54,433 nucleotides of DNA from Thraustochytrium sp. TN22 (taxonomy: Eukaryota > Sar > Bigyra > Thraustochytrida > Thraustochytriidae), in assembly GCA_013306675.1 (NCBI GenBank), contig JABLUY010000248.1, positions 1-54,433 on the forward strand. The letters run 5' to 3'. Positions within the stretch are counted from its first letter, which is position 1, and each line of letters starts with the position of its first letter. Below the pieces are notes generated by a model, which worked only from the letters and a program-made list of their open reading frames with translations, had not been told where the DNA came from and did no database searches. Positions 37,984 through 45,436 of this stretch are shown in pieces. The position numbers and the translations under genes were made by a program.

Positions 37984-38726
37984 CTAGACCTTGAGAACGC
38001 CACACTCGCTGATGGTTACTCTCTGCGAGGGCCTGCCGCTGGGCGTCCCGCAGGCCTCGATCTTGCGCAGCACCTCCTTGCCTTCCGTGACGTAGCCGAA
38101 GACGACGTGGTGGTTGTCGAGCTGCGGCATGCGCGCGAAGGTGATGAAGAACTGCGATCCGTTCGAGTCCGGCCCGGCGTTCACCATGGACAGCACGCCG
38201 GGGCCAGCGTGCGTTAGCGCGAAGGACTCGTCCTGGAACGCCTCGCCAAAGGCTGACTCGCCGCCCGTGCCGTCCTCCTTGGTGAAGTCGCCGCACTGGC
38301 ACACCTCGTTCGGAACGATCCTGTGGAAGCTGCTGTGCGCGCGGTGGCGCGGTCCCGGTTCGCAGGCCAGCCTCGTTAGCCCACCTGCTGGCGCCTTGAG
38401 CGCCTCGAGCGCGCCTGCCGACTCACCAGCCTTTGTAGGTCAGCTCGAAGCCGGACGGCCCGAGTCCGCGCTCTCCCGTGCAGAGGAGCAGAAAGTTCTC
38501 CGTTGTGCGCGCGGCGAGGTCCCTGCGAAGCTGCGTCGCGGTCGTTCGTGTCAGCCTTCACCCCGGGCAGAGCGCGGCCCTCGGCTCTACTCACCTCGAA
38601 GACCAGCTGCCCGGCCGGCACGTCGCCTATGCGCACGTCCATGAAGGCGCGTGGGTTCCTGAGCGCCTTCGGCCCGTCCTCCAGCTCCTCGCCGCCCTGG
38701 CGCTTCACCAAGCTCTCCGCGTGCAT
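37984..38726 (-). CDS. Cyclophilin-type peptidyl-prolyl isomerase (two introns)
   Basis: Coding on the minus strand joins 38726-38595, 38530-38427 and 38332-37984, giving 194 residues. The start MHAESLVKRQ is chosen because NPRAFMDVRIGDVPAGQLVFE follows, matching the NPxVFFDV start of cyclophilins; an internal ATG at 38642 would cut into it. Then come ENFLLLCTGERG, LTYKGCSFHRIVPN, CQCGDFT, GTGGESAFGE, GPGVLSMVNAGPDSNGSQFFI and HHVVFG. The exon joins restore KGC|SFHR exactly. Versus human CypA, the active-site R55, Q111, F113 and H126 are kept, but F60 is Glu, G64 is Cys and W121 is Gln. Cyclophilins catalyse cis–trans isomerisation of proline bonds. There is no signal peptide, so a cytosolic or nuclear place is likely. 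Altered pocket residues may lower activity or cyclosporin binding. Confidence 0.9.
38333..38426 (-). other. Intron 2 of the cyclophilin gene (94 nt)
   Basis: On the minus strand it begins gtgagt after GGCTG and ends gcgcacag; a ctaac branch-like motif lies inside. Splicing completes the TGC codon of KGCSFHR, the expected family sequence, which strongly supports it. Confidence 0.9.
38531..38594 (-). other. Intron 1 of the cyclophilin gene (64 nt)
   Basis: On the minus strand it begins gtgagt after VFE (gag) and ends gacgcag. Splicing joins VFE to LRRDLAARTTENF, as in other cyclophilins. It is phase 0. Confidence 0.9.
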
Positions 38727-39149
38727 GGCGCCTTTCCGCTGCGCTCGCACGACATCCCCCGCCGTCGCCGCAGGCCGAGCGGTTGCGGGCCGGCGGCCGC
38801 CCGGACCAGGGCGTCGCGGTCGCGCAGAGCCCGGCTCGCTCTGCCGCCGCGTGCCAGGAGCGCGCAGCGGCCGCGCGCGCGGAGTGCCGGTGCCCACGGC
38901 CAAGGCGGCGCGCGCGTCCCAGTCCCAGGGGAGAAACCGCCGCCTCGAGTAGTAGTTAGAGCTAGCTCCAAAGCACGCGCGGCAGAGCCCGAAGCGAGCG
39001 GCGCGGCGCGGCGGCGACGACGGCGGGCGGGCAAGCAGGCCGGCGGCGGCGGCAGCGGCGGCGGCGGCGGCGGCGGCGTTCGCCGGCGGTGCAGCGAGCG
39101 GACGGGCGACGCTTGTGAGACGCGGCGTTCCGAGGACAGACAGACCGGG
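38727..39149. other. Divergent promoter between the cyclophilin and the 39150 gene
   Basis: The cyclophilin reads left and the small gene reads right. A GGC/GGCGGC microsatellite lies at about 39036-39082, in the leader of the plus-strand gene. The region includes a TAGTTAGAGCTAGCTC stretch near 38955. No other gene is supported. Confidence 0.5.
39036..39082 (+). repeat. (GGC)n microsatellite in a 5' leader
   Basis: A run of ggcggcggc with two interruptions about 70-110 bases upstream of the ATG at 39150. It is G-rich on the sense strand and could form a G-quadruplex-like or slippage-prone leader. Confidence 0.85.
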
Positions 39150-39509
39150 ATGGCGACCCCTGCGATGGACGAGGCCGCCGAGGAGCTGCAGCGGCGCATC
39201 GGCAGGATCGCGCAGGAGGCGAAGATGCGCAACCCGAACGGGTACTCGCTGACGCCGCCGCGGCTCCCCGTGTCTGCGGAGCGCCGCGCGCAGATGACGC
39301 GTAGCGCGTCGGCGGCGCTCAACAAGCCCAGGTACGCGCCCTTCACGACGCAGAGCGGCCAGCGCGTCATGTTCCATGCGGATGCGGTCAACGTGCCGGC
39401 AGAGTGCTATCTAATGGACGACGACCGCTACATGCCCCGCGCGTTTGCGCCGCCCTCGCCGCAGGCGCTGGCCTTTGGCGTGCTGAGCAGTGCTCGCAGC
39501 CTGGCATGA
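39150..39509 (+). CDS. Small unrecognised protein (119 aa)
   Basis: A 119-residue frame starting at an ATG (MATPAMDEAAEELQRRIGRI). The N-terminal 25 residues form an amphipathic acidic/basic helix. They are followed by NPNGYSLTPPRLPVSAERRAQMTRSASAAL, then a PFTTQSGQRVMFHADAVNVPAECYLMDDDRYMP segment of normal complexity, which argues for real coding. No membrane segment or signal peptide is seen. I recognise no family. The final codons (LAFGVLSSARSLA) lie in a sequence that is duplicated just downstream of the stop. Confidence 0.65.
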   Translation: MATPAMDEAAEELQRRIGRIAQEAKMRNPNGYSLTPPRLPVSAERRAQMTRSASAALNKPRYAPFTTQSGQRVMFHADAVNVPAECYLMDDDRYMPRAFAPPSPQALAFGVLSSARSLA

Positions 39510-39572
39510 TGCGTCATCCCTGCCATGCCCTTTGGCGTGCTGAGCAGCGGTTGCATTGTAGCCTGGCATGAT
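39472..39572 (+). repeat. Direct repeat spanning the stop codon of the 39150 gene
   Basis: The string ctttggcgtgctgagcag occurs at 39473-39490 and again at 39531-39548, and agcctggcatgat occurs at 39498-39510 and 39560-39572. The two copies are about 60 bases apart and differ mainly by a short insertion. The first copy encodes the last residues and stop; the second is in the 3' region. Confidence 0.9.
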
Positions 39573-40298
39573 TATTGCCCTGCTGCGCTGCGTGCTGATT
39601 AGACCAGCGGCCGCGACCTGCCATGCATGAGTCTTGCCTGCTGCCTGGCCCAACTCGATTGCAGCAGCGAGCTCTGTAGTAGACGGCACTCGCCCGGTTG
39701 CCGAATCGAAGCCGGCGCCTCGTGAGTCCCTCTGTGTATCGAAAGTGAACTTCGTTTTTTGCGACCATGGCGGCTGCTCTCGTTCGCAGGCCAATTCGTC
39801 AGCCGCTGAGGTGAGGTCCCTTTCGGCTGCAGAGGCTGACGCCGTACCTGTTGAGAATGAAGAAGCACACCGCGTGGTGCACTTGATTTGCTTGGCGTCC
39901 CTTCAAGTTGATGCACAGGGATCGGCGCCGCCGCTTGTCGTCGCTCAATTGTAGTTCTCTCTCTGCCAGAGCTCTGCAGGCCTCGTTGAGAGCTCCCTCT
40001 CTAGTCTGGTCCTTTTCACGCATAGCTAGTACTCTGCCTGGTACTCCGACGCTTCACGCTCCACCTGGACTCCGCCGGGTGGTGGCACCGGCCCGCCGCC
40101 CCGCACGCGTCCCTGCGAAGGCGCCTCTTCGCGACGCGGCGCGGAGAATCGGCGAAACCGGGGCAACTGGAGGGCGTGGCTGGCTGGCTGGCGGCGCGGG
40201 GGATCATTCCGCGGGCGGCGCGGCGCGCGCGGCGGCGGCAGAGTTCTTGTGGGCGCGGCGCGGGCGAGTGCGGCAGCGGCGGCGCGGCGGGCGGCAGC
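39510..40298. other. Intergenic between two small plus-strand genes
   Basis: The first 500 bases are less GC-rich and hold the repeat above. Short frames on both strands show no domain. From about 40080 the DNA becomes GC-rich, ending in a GGCGGC-rich leader to the ATG at 40299. A two-exon structure cannot be excluded but no convincing splice pair with coding on both sides was found. Confidence 0.45.
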
Positions 40299-40529
40299 AT
40301 GTTCCTGTTCAACGACACGCAGAAGGCGGAGAGCGCGGACGTCCTGACGCCGCCCGGCGAGGATGCGGGCGTGCTGGAGCTCATGAGCTACAACTACCGC
40401 CGCCTGCTCAAGGAGTACCTGGGCGAGGGCGAGCAGCGCGCGCTCAACGTGAAGCTGCTCAAGAACGCTACCTTCTTCTTCGTCTCGGTGGCTGCCATGC
40501 ACCAGTCTGGCCACCGCCTCGCCGTCTAG
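40299..40529 (+). CDS. Small unrecognised protein, possible tail-anchored (76 aa)
   Basis: A 76-residue frame with ATG after a GGCGGC-rich leader. Residues 20-50 (GVLELMSYNYRRLLKEYLGE then EQRALNVKLLKN) look like a helical, charged segment. Residues 53-63 (ATFFFVSVAAM) are a short hydrophobic stretch near the C-terminus. This layout is like small mitochondrial outer-membrane or complex subunits, but the hydrophobic part is short and I recognise no family. Amino acid usage is balanced compared with the shadow frames, which supports coding. Confidence 0.55.
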   Translation: MFLFNDTQKAESADVLTPPGEDAGVLELMSYNYRRLLKEYLGEGEQRALNVKLLKNATFFFVSVAAMHQSGHRLAV

Positions 40530-40667
40530 ACTGCCTAGCGCGACCTGAACGCCGTGCGCTTCGACGTGGCGTTGCGTTGCGTTGCGTGGCGTGGCGTGAC
40601 GTGACGCGACGTGATGGGGGCGAGGCAAGCTGAGGCGAGCGAGGCGAGGTGCGCCAGGCGCCCGGCC

Positions 40668-40712
40668 GGCAGGGACGCGTCCGGCAGGGACGTGTCCGGC
40701 AGGGACGCGTCC
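40668..40712. repeat. 15-bp tandem repeat (ggcagggacgcgtcc)x3
   Basis: Three copies of a ggcagggacgcgtcc unit in a row, the middle one with a single change (cgtgtcc). Confidence 0.9.
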
Positions 40713-40810
40713 GCTTGGGGCCTTCTGGATTGCAAGCTAGCAGCTATGAAGCCGTCGCGCTGGCTCATCGTAAAAAGAAAACAAATGCTTTCCTCTGCTG
40801 CTTCTGATTG

Positions 40811-41002
40811 CGCTGCTGCTGCTGCTGATGATGATGATGATGCTGCTTTTGATGATGATGATGCTGATGATGCTGATGATGTTGCTGATGCTGATGATGA
40901 TGCTGATGATGCTGATGATGCTGATGATGCTGCTGCTGATGGTGATGATGCTGATGCTGATTATGCTGACGATGATGATGATTGTGGTGATGATGATGAA
41001 GA
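40811..41002. repeat. Long GAT/GCT trinucleotide microsatellite
   Basis: About 190 bases of mixed gat, gct and gtt triplets, largely arranged as gatgatgct nonamers. It is the largest simple repeat of the window. Every forward frame and the reverse strand stay open, producing poly-Asp/Ala or poly-Ile/Ser translations that are artefacts. Confidence 0.95.
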
Positions 41003-41391
41003 AGGACATGGCAAATCGTGCATTGGCTGCAAGCGGTCAAAGTGTACCTTTCACTCTGTCAGGCTCTTTTCTGTTCATCGTGAGAGCGCTTGGCTTTGCC
41101 GTCTCAGAAAGTGCAAGCTTCATTCCGACAGGCCTTATTCTGCTCATGGTCTTACGATCTTCCATCTCTTGCTCTTGCGAAGGCATATCATAGCTACCAT
41201 GGTAGCGATGCTTTCCGTTTTTGCCTGCCGCTACTCGTCTTCATTTCAGTCTGTTTGCTCGGCAGCTGCTTCTTCACAGTCAGTAATGAAAGAATCCTCG
41301 CTTGTCATGTGTGTTACGTGCGGGTATACTACGACGGGCCCGCCTGATAGCAGGTCTCCGGCTCGGTCCTCCGGCTCGGTCTCTGATGCAT

Positions 41392-42933
41392 TTAGACAAC
41401 GAGGGGGGCCGTCTTCGCGGCAGGGCCCTCAGCGAGCGGGGCGTAGTCCGTCTCGTCGACGCTGCGCTGCGAGCGGCGGTAGCTGCGGTAGCGGCGGCAG
41501 CCAGCAAAGGTGGCGAGGCTGAGAAGACCGGCGACGAGAGCGAAGCCGAAGACGCAGCCCTGGTGGTGGTGGCCACCGAGGTGGTTGTGGTTGTGGTGCA
41601 CGAAGGTGGACTGGCTGTGGTAGTGGTGGTGCTCGTGGCGGTGCCAGGCTTGGTTGCAGGGGGGCTCGCCGACGTTGGTCGCCAGAGCGGGCTCGGGGAC
41701 GAGCAGGACATCGATCGCGAGATCGACGATGGTCTCGGCGTCGTTGGACTTGAGCTTGGCGATGCCGACGCTCTGGTCCCCCCAGTCGAACTTGACGTAG
41801 TACTTGCGCATGAAAACATCGCCAAGGATCCAGAGCGGGCCCGCGGGCGCCGGGATGGAGATGCCAATCATGCCGAGGATGCAGGTGCCCTTGCCGGTGT
41901 CGATGATGTAGTCCTCGAAGGAGAGCGAAAACTTCTTGCCGTTGAGCTCAACGTCGATGTCCGGGCCGTTGGCGTTGCAGTCGATCATGTACTCGCCGAC
42001 AGGGAGCGCGGCAGCGCCGAGCTGCTCGGCAATCTTGCGCACCTCCTCGACGGGGCCGGCAAGGAGCGAGGTGCCACTGTCAACGATGGCCTTCTTGGTC
42101 TGGGAGACGAGCTCGCCGTCCACGTAGAGACCACCGAGCTCGACGGCCCAGTACGTCTCCGAGGTGAGCGGGACCTTGTGGAAGTCGCCCTCGTAGTGGT
42201 TCGGGTCGGTGCCGCCGATGACGAGTTCGCCGTCCGAGCCAGAGGTGCTGGACAGGTAAAAGGCAAAGACGGGCTCGGCCAGCTGGCCCGAGTTGATGAG
42301 CTGCTGGAAGGGCGCCGGGCCGCCGCCCTGGCGCAGCGCGCTAAAGCCGAGGCCGAGAATGCCGTCGAACTTGGCAATGTACCAAGCCATGCCGAAGCCG
42401 GACATGTCGTTGCACGAGCCGAAGCTCTGGCCCGTCACGCTGAAGGGGCCGATGCGCCAGACGTCGCTCACGAAGTGGCCCGAGACGGCGCCCGAGCCAT
42501 AGTGCAGCTCAAACTTGGTGCCGTTGGGCTTGTAGGTGGTGGACTTCTCCGGCTTGTACAGCTTGTGGAACTGCAGGAACTTGTTCTTGGACGCGGCCCA
42601 CAGGTTCGAGGACCCGGTGTCCGGGATCACCGTCACGCTCTGCGGCGGCGTGCCAATGGACATGTCCACGTAGTACTGCGCGTTCATGTAGTCGTGCACG
42701 GAGATGTCACCCTCCTCCTTGCCGAGGCTGTTGGCGGCGAACTTGCCCGCGTACAGCGCCTGCAGCGCCTCCTCCGCCTCGTCCTCGGGCATGCCTGTCT
42801 CGAAGAGGAACTTGCGCGGCTCCTTGCGCAGCGGCACGCGCATCACGCCGCCGTTCGCCGCTTCGCCCGCGCCCGCCAGCGCCAGGCCCACCACCGCCAG
42901 CAGCGCCGGCGCCAGCCGCGCCATGCCCGCCAT
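41392..42933 (-). CDS. Pepsin-like aspartic protease with His-rich stalk and C-terminal TM anchor
   Basis: A 513-residue protein. The start at 42933 gives a clean signal peptide (MAGMARLAPALLAVVGLALAGAGEA). A propeptide follows to about residue 78. The two catalytic aspartates are D105 (VIPDTGSSN) and D285 (AIVDSGTSL), with the flap tyrosine Y145 in HYGSG and the C-terminal LWILGDVFMRKYYVKFD. This is a complete bilobal A1 protease. Residues 431-457 hold 12 histidines in 27 positions, followed by a hydrophobic helix (460-478) and a basic cytoplasmic tail with a YAPL-type sorting-like motif. So the enzyme is probably a type I membrane protein on the secretory/vacuolar route or plasma membrane. 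The first-lobe disulfide cysteine after WAAS is missing. Similar membrane-anchored forms exist among yapsins and plasmepsins; the His stalk is unusual. Confidence 0.95.
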   Translation of the reverse strand: MAGMARLAPALLAVVGLALAGAGEAANGGVMRVPLRKEPRKFLFETGMPEDEAEEALQALYAGKFAANSLGKEEGDISVHDYMNAQYYVDMSIGTPPQSVTVIPDTGSSNLWAASKNKFLQFHKLYKPEKSTTYKPNGTKFELHYGSGAVSGHFVSDVWRIGPFSVTGQSFGSCNDMSGFGMAWYIAKFDGILGLGFSALRQGGGPAPFQQLINSGQLAEPVFAFYLSSTSGSDGELVIGGTDPNHYEGDFHKVPLTSETYWAVELGGLYVDGELVSQTKKAIVDSGTSLLAGPVEEVRKIAEQLGAAALPVGEYMIDCNANGPDIDVELNGKKFSLSFEDYIIDTGKGTCILGMIGISIPAPAGPLWILGDVFMRKYYVKFDWGDQSVGIAKLKSNDAETIVDLAIDVLLVPEPALATNVGEPPCNQAWHRHEHHHYHSQSTFVHHNHNHLGGHHHQGCVFGFALVAGLLSLATFAGCRRYRSYRRSQRSVDETDYAPLAEGPAAKTAPLVV

Positions 42934-43433
42934 CCTCGCGCTCCGCTCCTCGCTCGCCGCCCTCGCGCTCGCCGCCGCGCCCTCGATCCGGCTTTGCCGC
43001 GCTTTGACTTCGCCCCGATTCGCTCCGCCTGGATCCGGCCCGCCGCGATCGAGCGCGCAGAGGCGGCGGGGGCGCGGAACTCTCCCGCCGCCCGCGCCGG
43101 CCCCCCTGCGCCCACTGGCGTGTGCCTCGCCCGGCGCGGGGGGGGCGCCGCTGCCACCGGCGGGGCCAGTGGGCCAGGGGGGGCGTATCCTGGGGCGGGA
43201 GGGACTGCCCGCGCCCGCGGGGGGCAGGGGGCGCTCCCTCGGCCGCACTGGGCCCGGGGTCCCGGTCGTGGGACGGACGAGCAGCATGGGACGCGCCGCT
43301 CTCACTGTCACCATCAGTGTCAGGGCGTCTCAGGCTCGCTCTGGCCAGCAGCCGCAGGCAGCAGGCAGAGCTCCTGGGCAGCGCCGTCGCCGCGGCGGCG
43401 GGGGGCGTGGAGCGCAAGCAGCTATCGCTAGCT

Positions 43434-43466
<33 letters not shown>

Positions 43467-43892
43467 AGAAGGGACCAAAACAGCGAGGAGAACCGAACGC
43501 GGCCTGATGATGGAGTGCATTTTGGGGTTCAACAGGCATCTCAGGCTTGGCCGGCCGGGCTTGAAGGAAGGCCAAGGCCCACTGCACAGGCAGCAGAGCA
43601 ACTTCAAGGTGGAGGTTGGGCTACAGGTCTGAGCGTGACCGTGAATCTTTGGATCGTCGCCACTTGGGCCTCGTAGCTCCCCACGCCACCGTCGCTCGCA
43701 GACACAGCGCGCGAGGTGCAAAGGCTGGTGAGCAAAATTCTGTAAGGTGTCATGATGGGTGTTGTGACCAAGGTTTTGAGAGAAGTATCACAGGTCGCTG
43801 CACGGCGTAGATGAGTGAGGCCATGCAGTGCTGGACGTCTGCTTGGACTCGTAAAGCAAGTCATGCTGCCGGACGGACAGGCGCTCAACGAG
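42934..43892. other. Intergenic between the protease and the phosphatase genes
   Basis: Both genes are on the minus strand. The part near 42934-43300 is GC-rich leader and promoter of the protease. A TGGC microsatellite lies at 43437-43467. The part near 43600-43892 is less GC-rich and likely holds the 3' end of the phosphatase gene. No gene is supported in it; the 640-codon frame that continues upstream of the protease start lacks a signal or domain. Confidence 0.55.
43437..43467. repeat. (GGCT)n microsatellite
   Basis: About seven copies of ggct/tggc in a row, in the interval upstream of the protease gene. Confidence 0.9.
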
Positions 43893-44777
43893 TCAGACGC
43901 GGCGGCGGGCGAGTGAGAGCGCCTCGCGGACCATGGCGGCGACCTCAGAGCCCTGGGTCCAGTTCCGTACGCGCGCCGAGACCGGGCGCGTGTCCTTGTG
44001 CGCGCGGATGCGCTTGGAGAGGCCAAGCGCGGAAGGATAGGCCTCGTCCTGGCGCACGAGAAGCCAGTCGTGCGAGCGCAAGCGCAGGCCCGGGCAAAAG
44101 TCGCCGCCGCCGTCGCCAACGTAGACGATGCGGGCGTCCGGCGCGACGAGCCCGAGGCGGTCGAGCACGCGGCCCTTGCACAGGTTTTTGGGGCAGAGGT
44201 CGCAGGAGTGCGGGTCGTCCGGGCCGTCGTGCGGCGCCACGCGCAGGCGGCCGTCGTCGTCGCGAAAGGACCTGTTCGTGTGCACGGAGTCGACACTGGA
44301 GGCCAAGCCGTGCTTCTCCAAGAAGACGCCAATGAAGAAGTCATTCGCGTCGGACACCACGTGCACGGCGGCGCTGTCGCTGGCGGCGGCCTCGCGCACG
44401 GCGTCCAGCATCTCGTCGAGCACCGGGATGTTGGCTAGGCAGGTCCCGATGGCGTCCGGGTTCGCAGCGCCGCTGTCCTGGGCGCGCACAAGCGCCTCGT
44501 CCACAACAGCGGTCCAGTCCCCGGGCCGCGACCGCGAGGCGTCCTTGAGCCAAGCATACGCCTCGGGCGCCAGCTCCTTGAACACGTAGGTGTCCGAGTT
44601 CTCATTCACCAGGCTCCAGTCGTAGTCGAAGACCACCACGACGCGCGCCGGGGCCTCCTCGCCCTCTTCGGGCGCCAGCGGGCTGGCCACCGGCTCGCCG
44701 CCCGCCGCCGAGGTCGCCGCCGCGGCTGCTGCGGCGCCCGCCGCGGCCGCCGCCGCCGCCGCCGCCAGCTCCGCCAT
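43893..44777 (-). CDS. PHOSPHO-type HAD phosphatase
   Basis: A 294-residue protein with a poly-Ala N-terminus (residues 5-24). HAD motif I is VVVFDYDWSLVNENSDTYV with nucleophile D51 and acid/base D53, the form found in the PHOSPHO1/PHOSPHO2 family, where the following NSD is also conserved. HVVSDANDFFIGVFLE is motif II. CPKNLCKGRVLDRL is the family hallmark cysteine-lysine block, and IVYVGDGGGDFCPGLRL is motif IV with the acidic metal ligands. Relatives dephosphorylate phosphoethanolamine, phosphocholine or pyridoxal 5'-phosphate. The sequence does not fix the substrate. No targeting signal is evident. It is divergent from the GTPase gene. Confidence 0.92.
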   Translation of the reverse strand: MAELAAAAAAAAAGAAAAAAATSAAGGEPVASPLAPEEGEEAPARVVVVFDYDWSLVNENSDTYVFKELAPEAYAWLKDASRSRPGDWTAVVDEALVRAQDSGAANPDAIGTCLANIPVLDEMLDAVREAAASDSAAVHVVSDANDFFIGVFLEKHGLASSVDSVHTNRSFRDDDGRLRVAPHDGPDDPHSCDLCPKNLCKGRVLDRLGLVAPDARIVYVGDGGGDFCPGLRLRSHDWLLVRQDEAYPSALGLSKRIRAHKDTRPVSARVRNWTQGSEVAAMVREALSLARRRV

Positions 44778-44847
44778 GCTGAGCTGACCGCGACCCGGCT
44801 GGCGCTCGCAGGAGGAGCGGCGTGGCCGCGAGGCTTGCTCCGTGCGC

Positions 44848-44876
44848 GCCGCGCCGCGCCGCGCCGCGCCGCGCCA
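44848..44876 (-). repeat. (CGCGC)n run in the phosphatase leader
   Basis: Six head-to-tail cgcgccg/cgccg units about 75 bases upstream of the phosphatase ATG. Confidence 0.85.
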
Positions 44877-45087
44877 CGCTGCTTCGCGCGCGCGAGGCGG
44901 AGGACTCGGACTCGGACTCGGACTCGGAGGGAGAGAGGCCTCGGTACTGGCTGACGTGGATGCTGCAAGTTCGAAAACGAGCCCAACTTGACAGCAGGGA
45001 AGGCGACTGCGCGCGCGCTCGCGGGCAGGGCAGACCGCCAACGCCTGCCCGCGCGCGCCCGGCCGCCTGCCCGCGCGCGCGCGCTCG

Positions 45088-45165
45088 CGGCGGCGACCTG
45101 CGGCGGCGACCTGCGGCGGCGGCGCTGGCGGCGGCGACCTGTGGCGGCGGCGGCGGCTTGCGGCG
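45088..45165 (+). repeat. GGCGGCGACCTGC imperfect repeat in the GTPase leader
   Basis: Three copies of gcggcggcgacctg plus GGC triplets directly before the ATG at 45168. Confidence 0.8.
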
Positions 45166-45167
45166 GC

Positions 45168-45395
45168 ATGGACGCGGCCAGCGGCGACCGCGTGTATCGG
45201 CTCAAGGTGGCCGTGCTGGGCGAGCAGGCCGTGGGCAAGACAAGCGCGGTTCGAGCTTTCAGTGGCCTCCCGTTCGAAGTCGCGTACCACGAGAGCGGCG
45301 ATGTGCGAATCTGGGACGCGCTACTGCCGCCGGCCGCGCAGCTGGCAGCGCTGAACGACCTGCACGAGGAGGTGGACGACGAGGAGGATGAGGAG

Positions 45396-45436
<41 letters not shown>

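Larger units (their letters stand above)
40530..41391. other. Intergenic with several simple repeats
   Basis: No gene is accepted. It holds a degenerate gcgtt/gcgtg pentanucleotide run (40567-40612), three copies of a 15-base unit (40668-40712), a long GATGATGCT-type microsatellite (40811-41002) and an AT-richer stretch with a ~60-base imperfect repeat (41038-41160). The 303-codon plus frame here is mostly poly-Asp/Ala from the microsatellite. Confidence 0.6.
44778..45167. other. Divergent promoter of the phosphatase and GTPase genes
   Basis: A (GCGCC)n run lies at 44848-44875 in the phosphatase leader. GGCGGCGACCT repeats lie at 45088-45165 in the GTPase leader. Both are G-rich on the sense strand of the gene they precede. 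No coding sequence is supported. Confidence 0.55.

Noticed and set aside
40611-41522. Asp/Ala-rich 303-codon plus frame
   Set aside because: It is produced mainly by a trinucleotide microsatellite, changes composition abruptly, overlaps the protease 3' end and lacks any domain.
41302-43431. 709-codon plus-strand frame
   Set aside because: Antisense to the pepsin-like protease, whose catalytic motifs, signal peptide and anchor are all on the minus strand.
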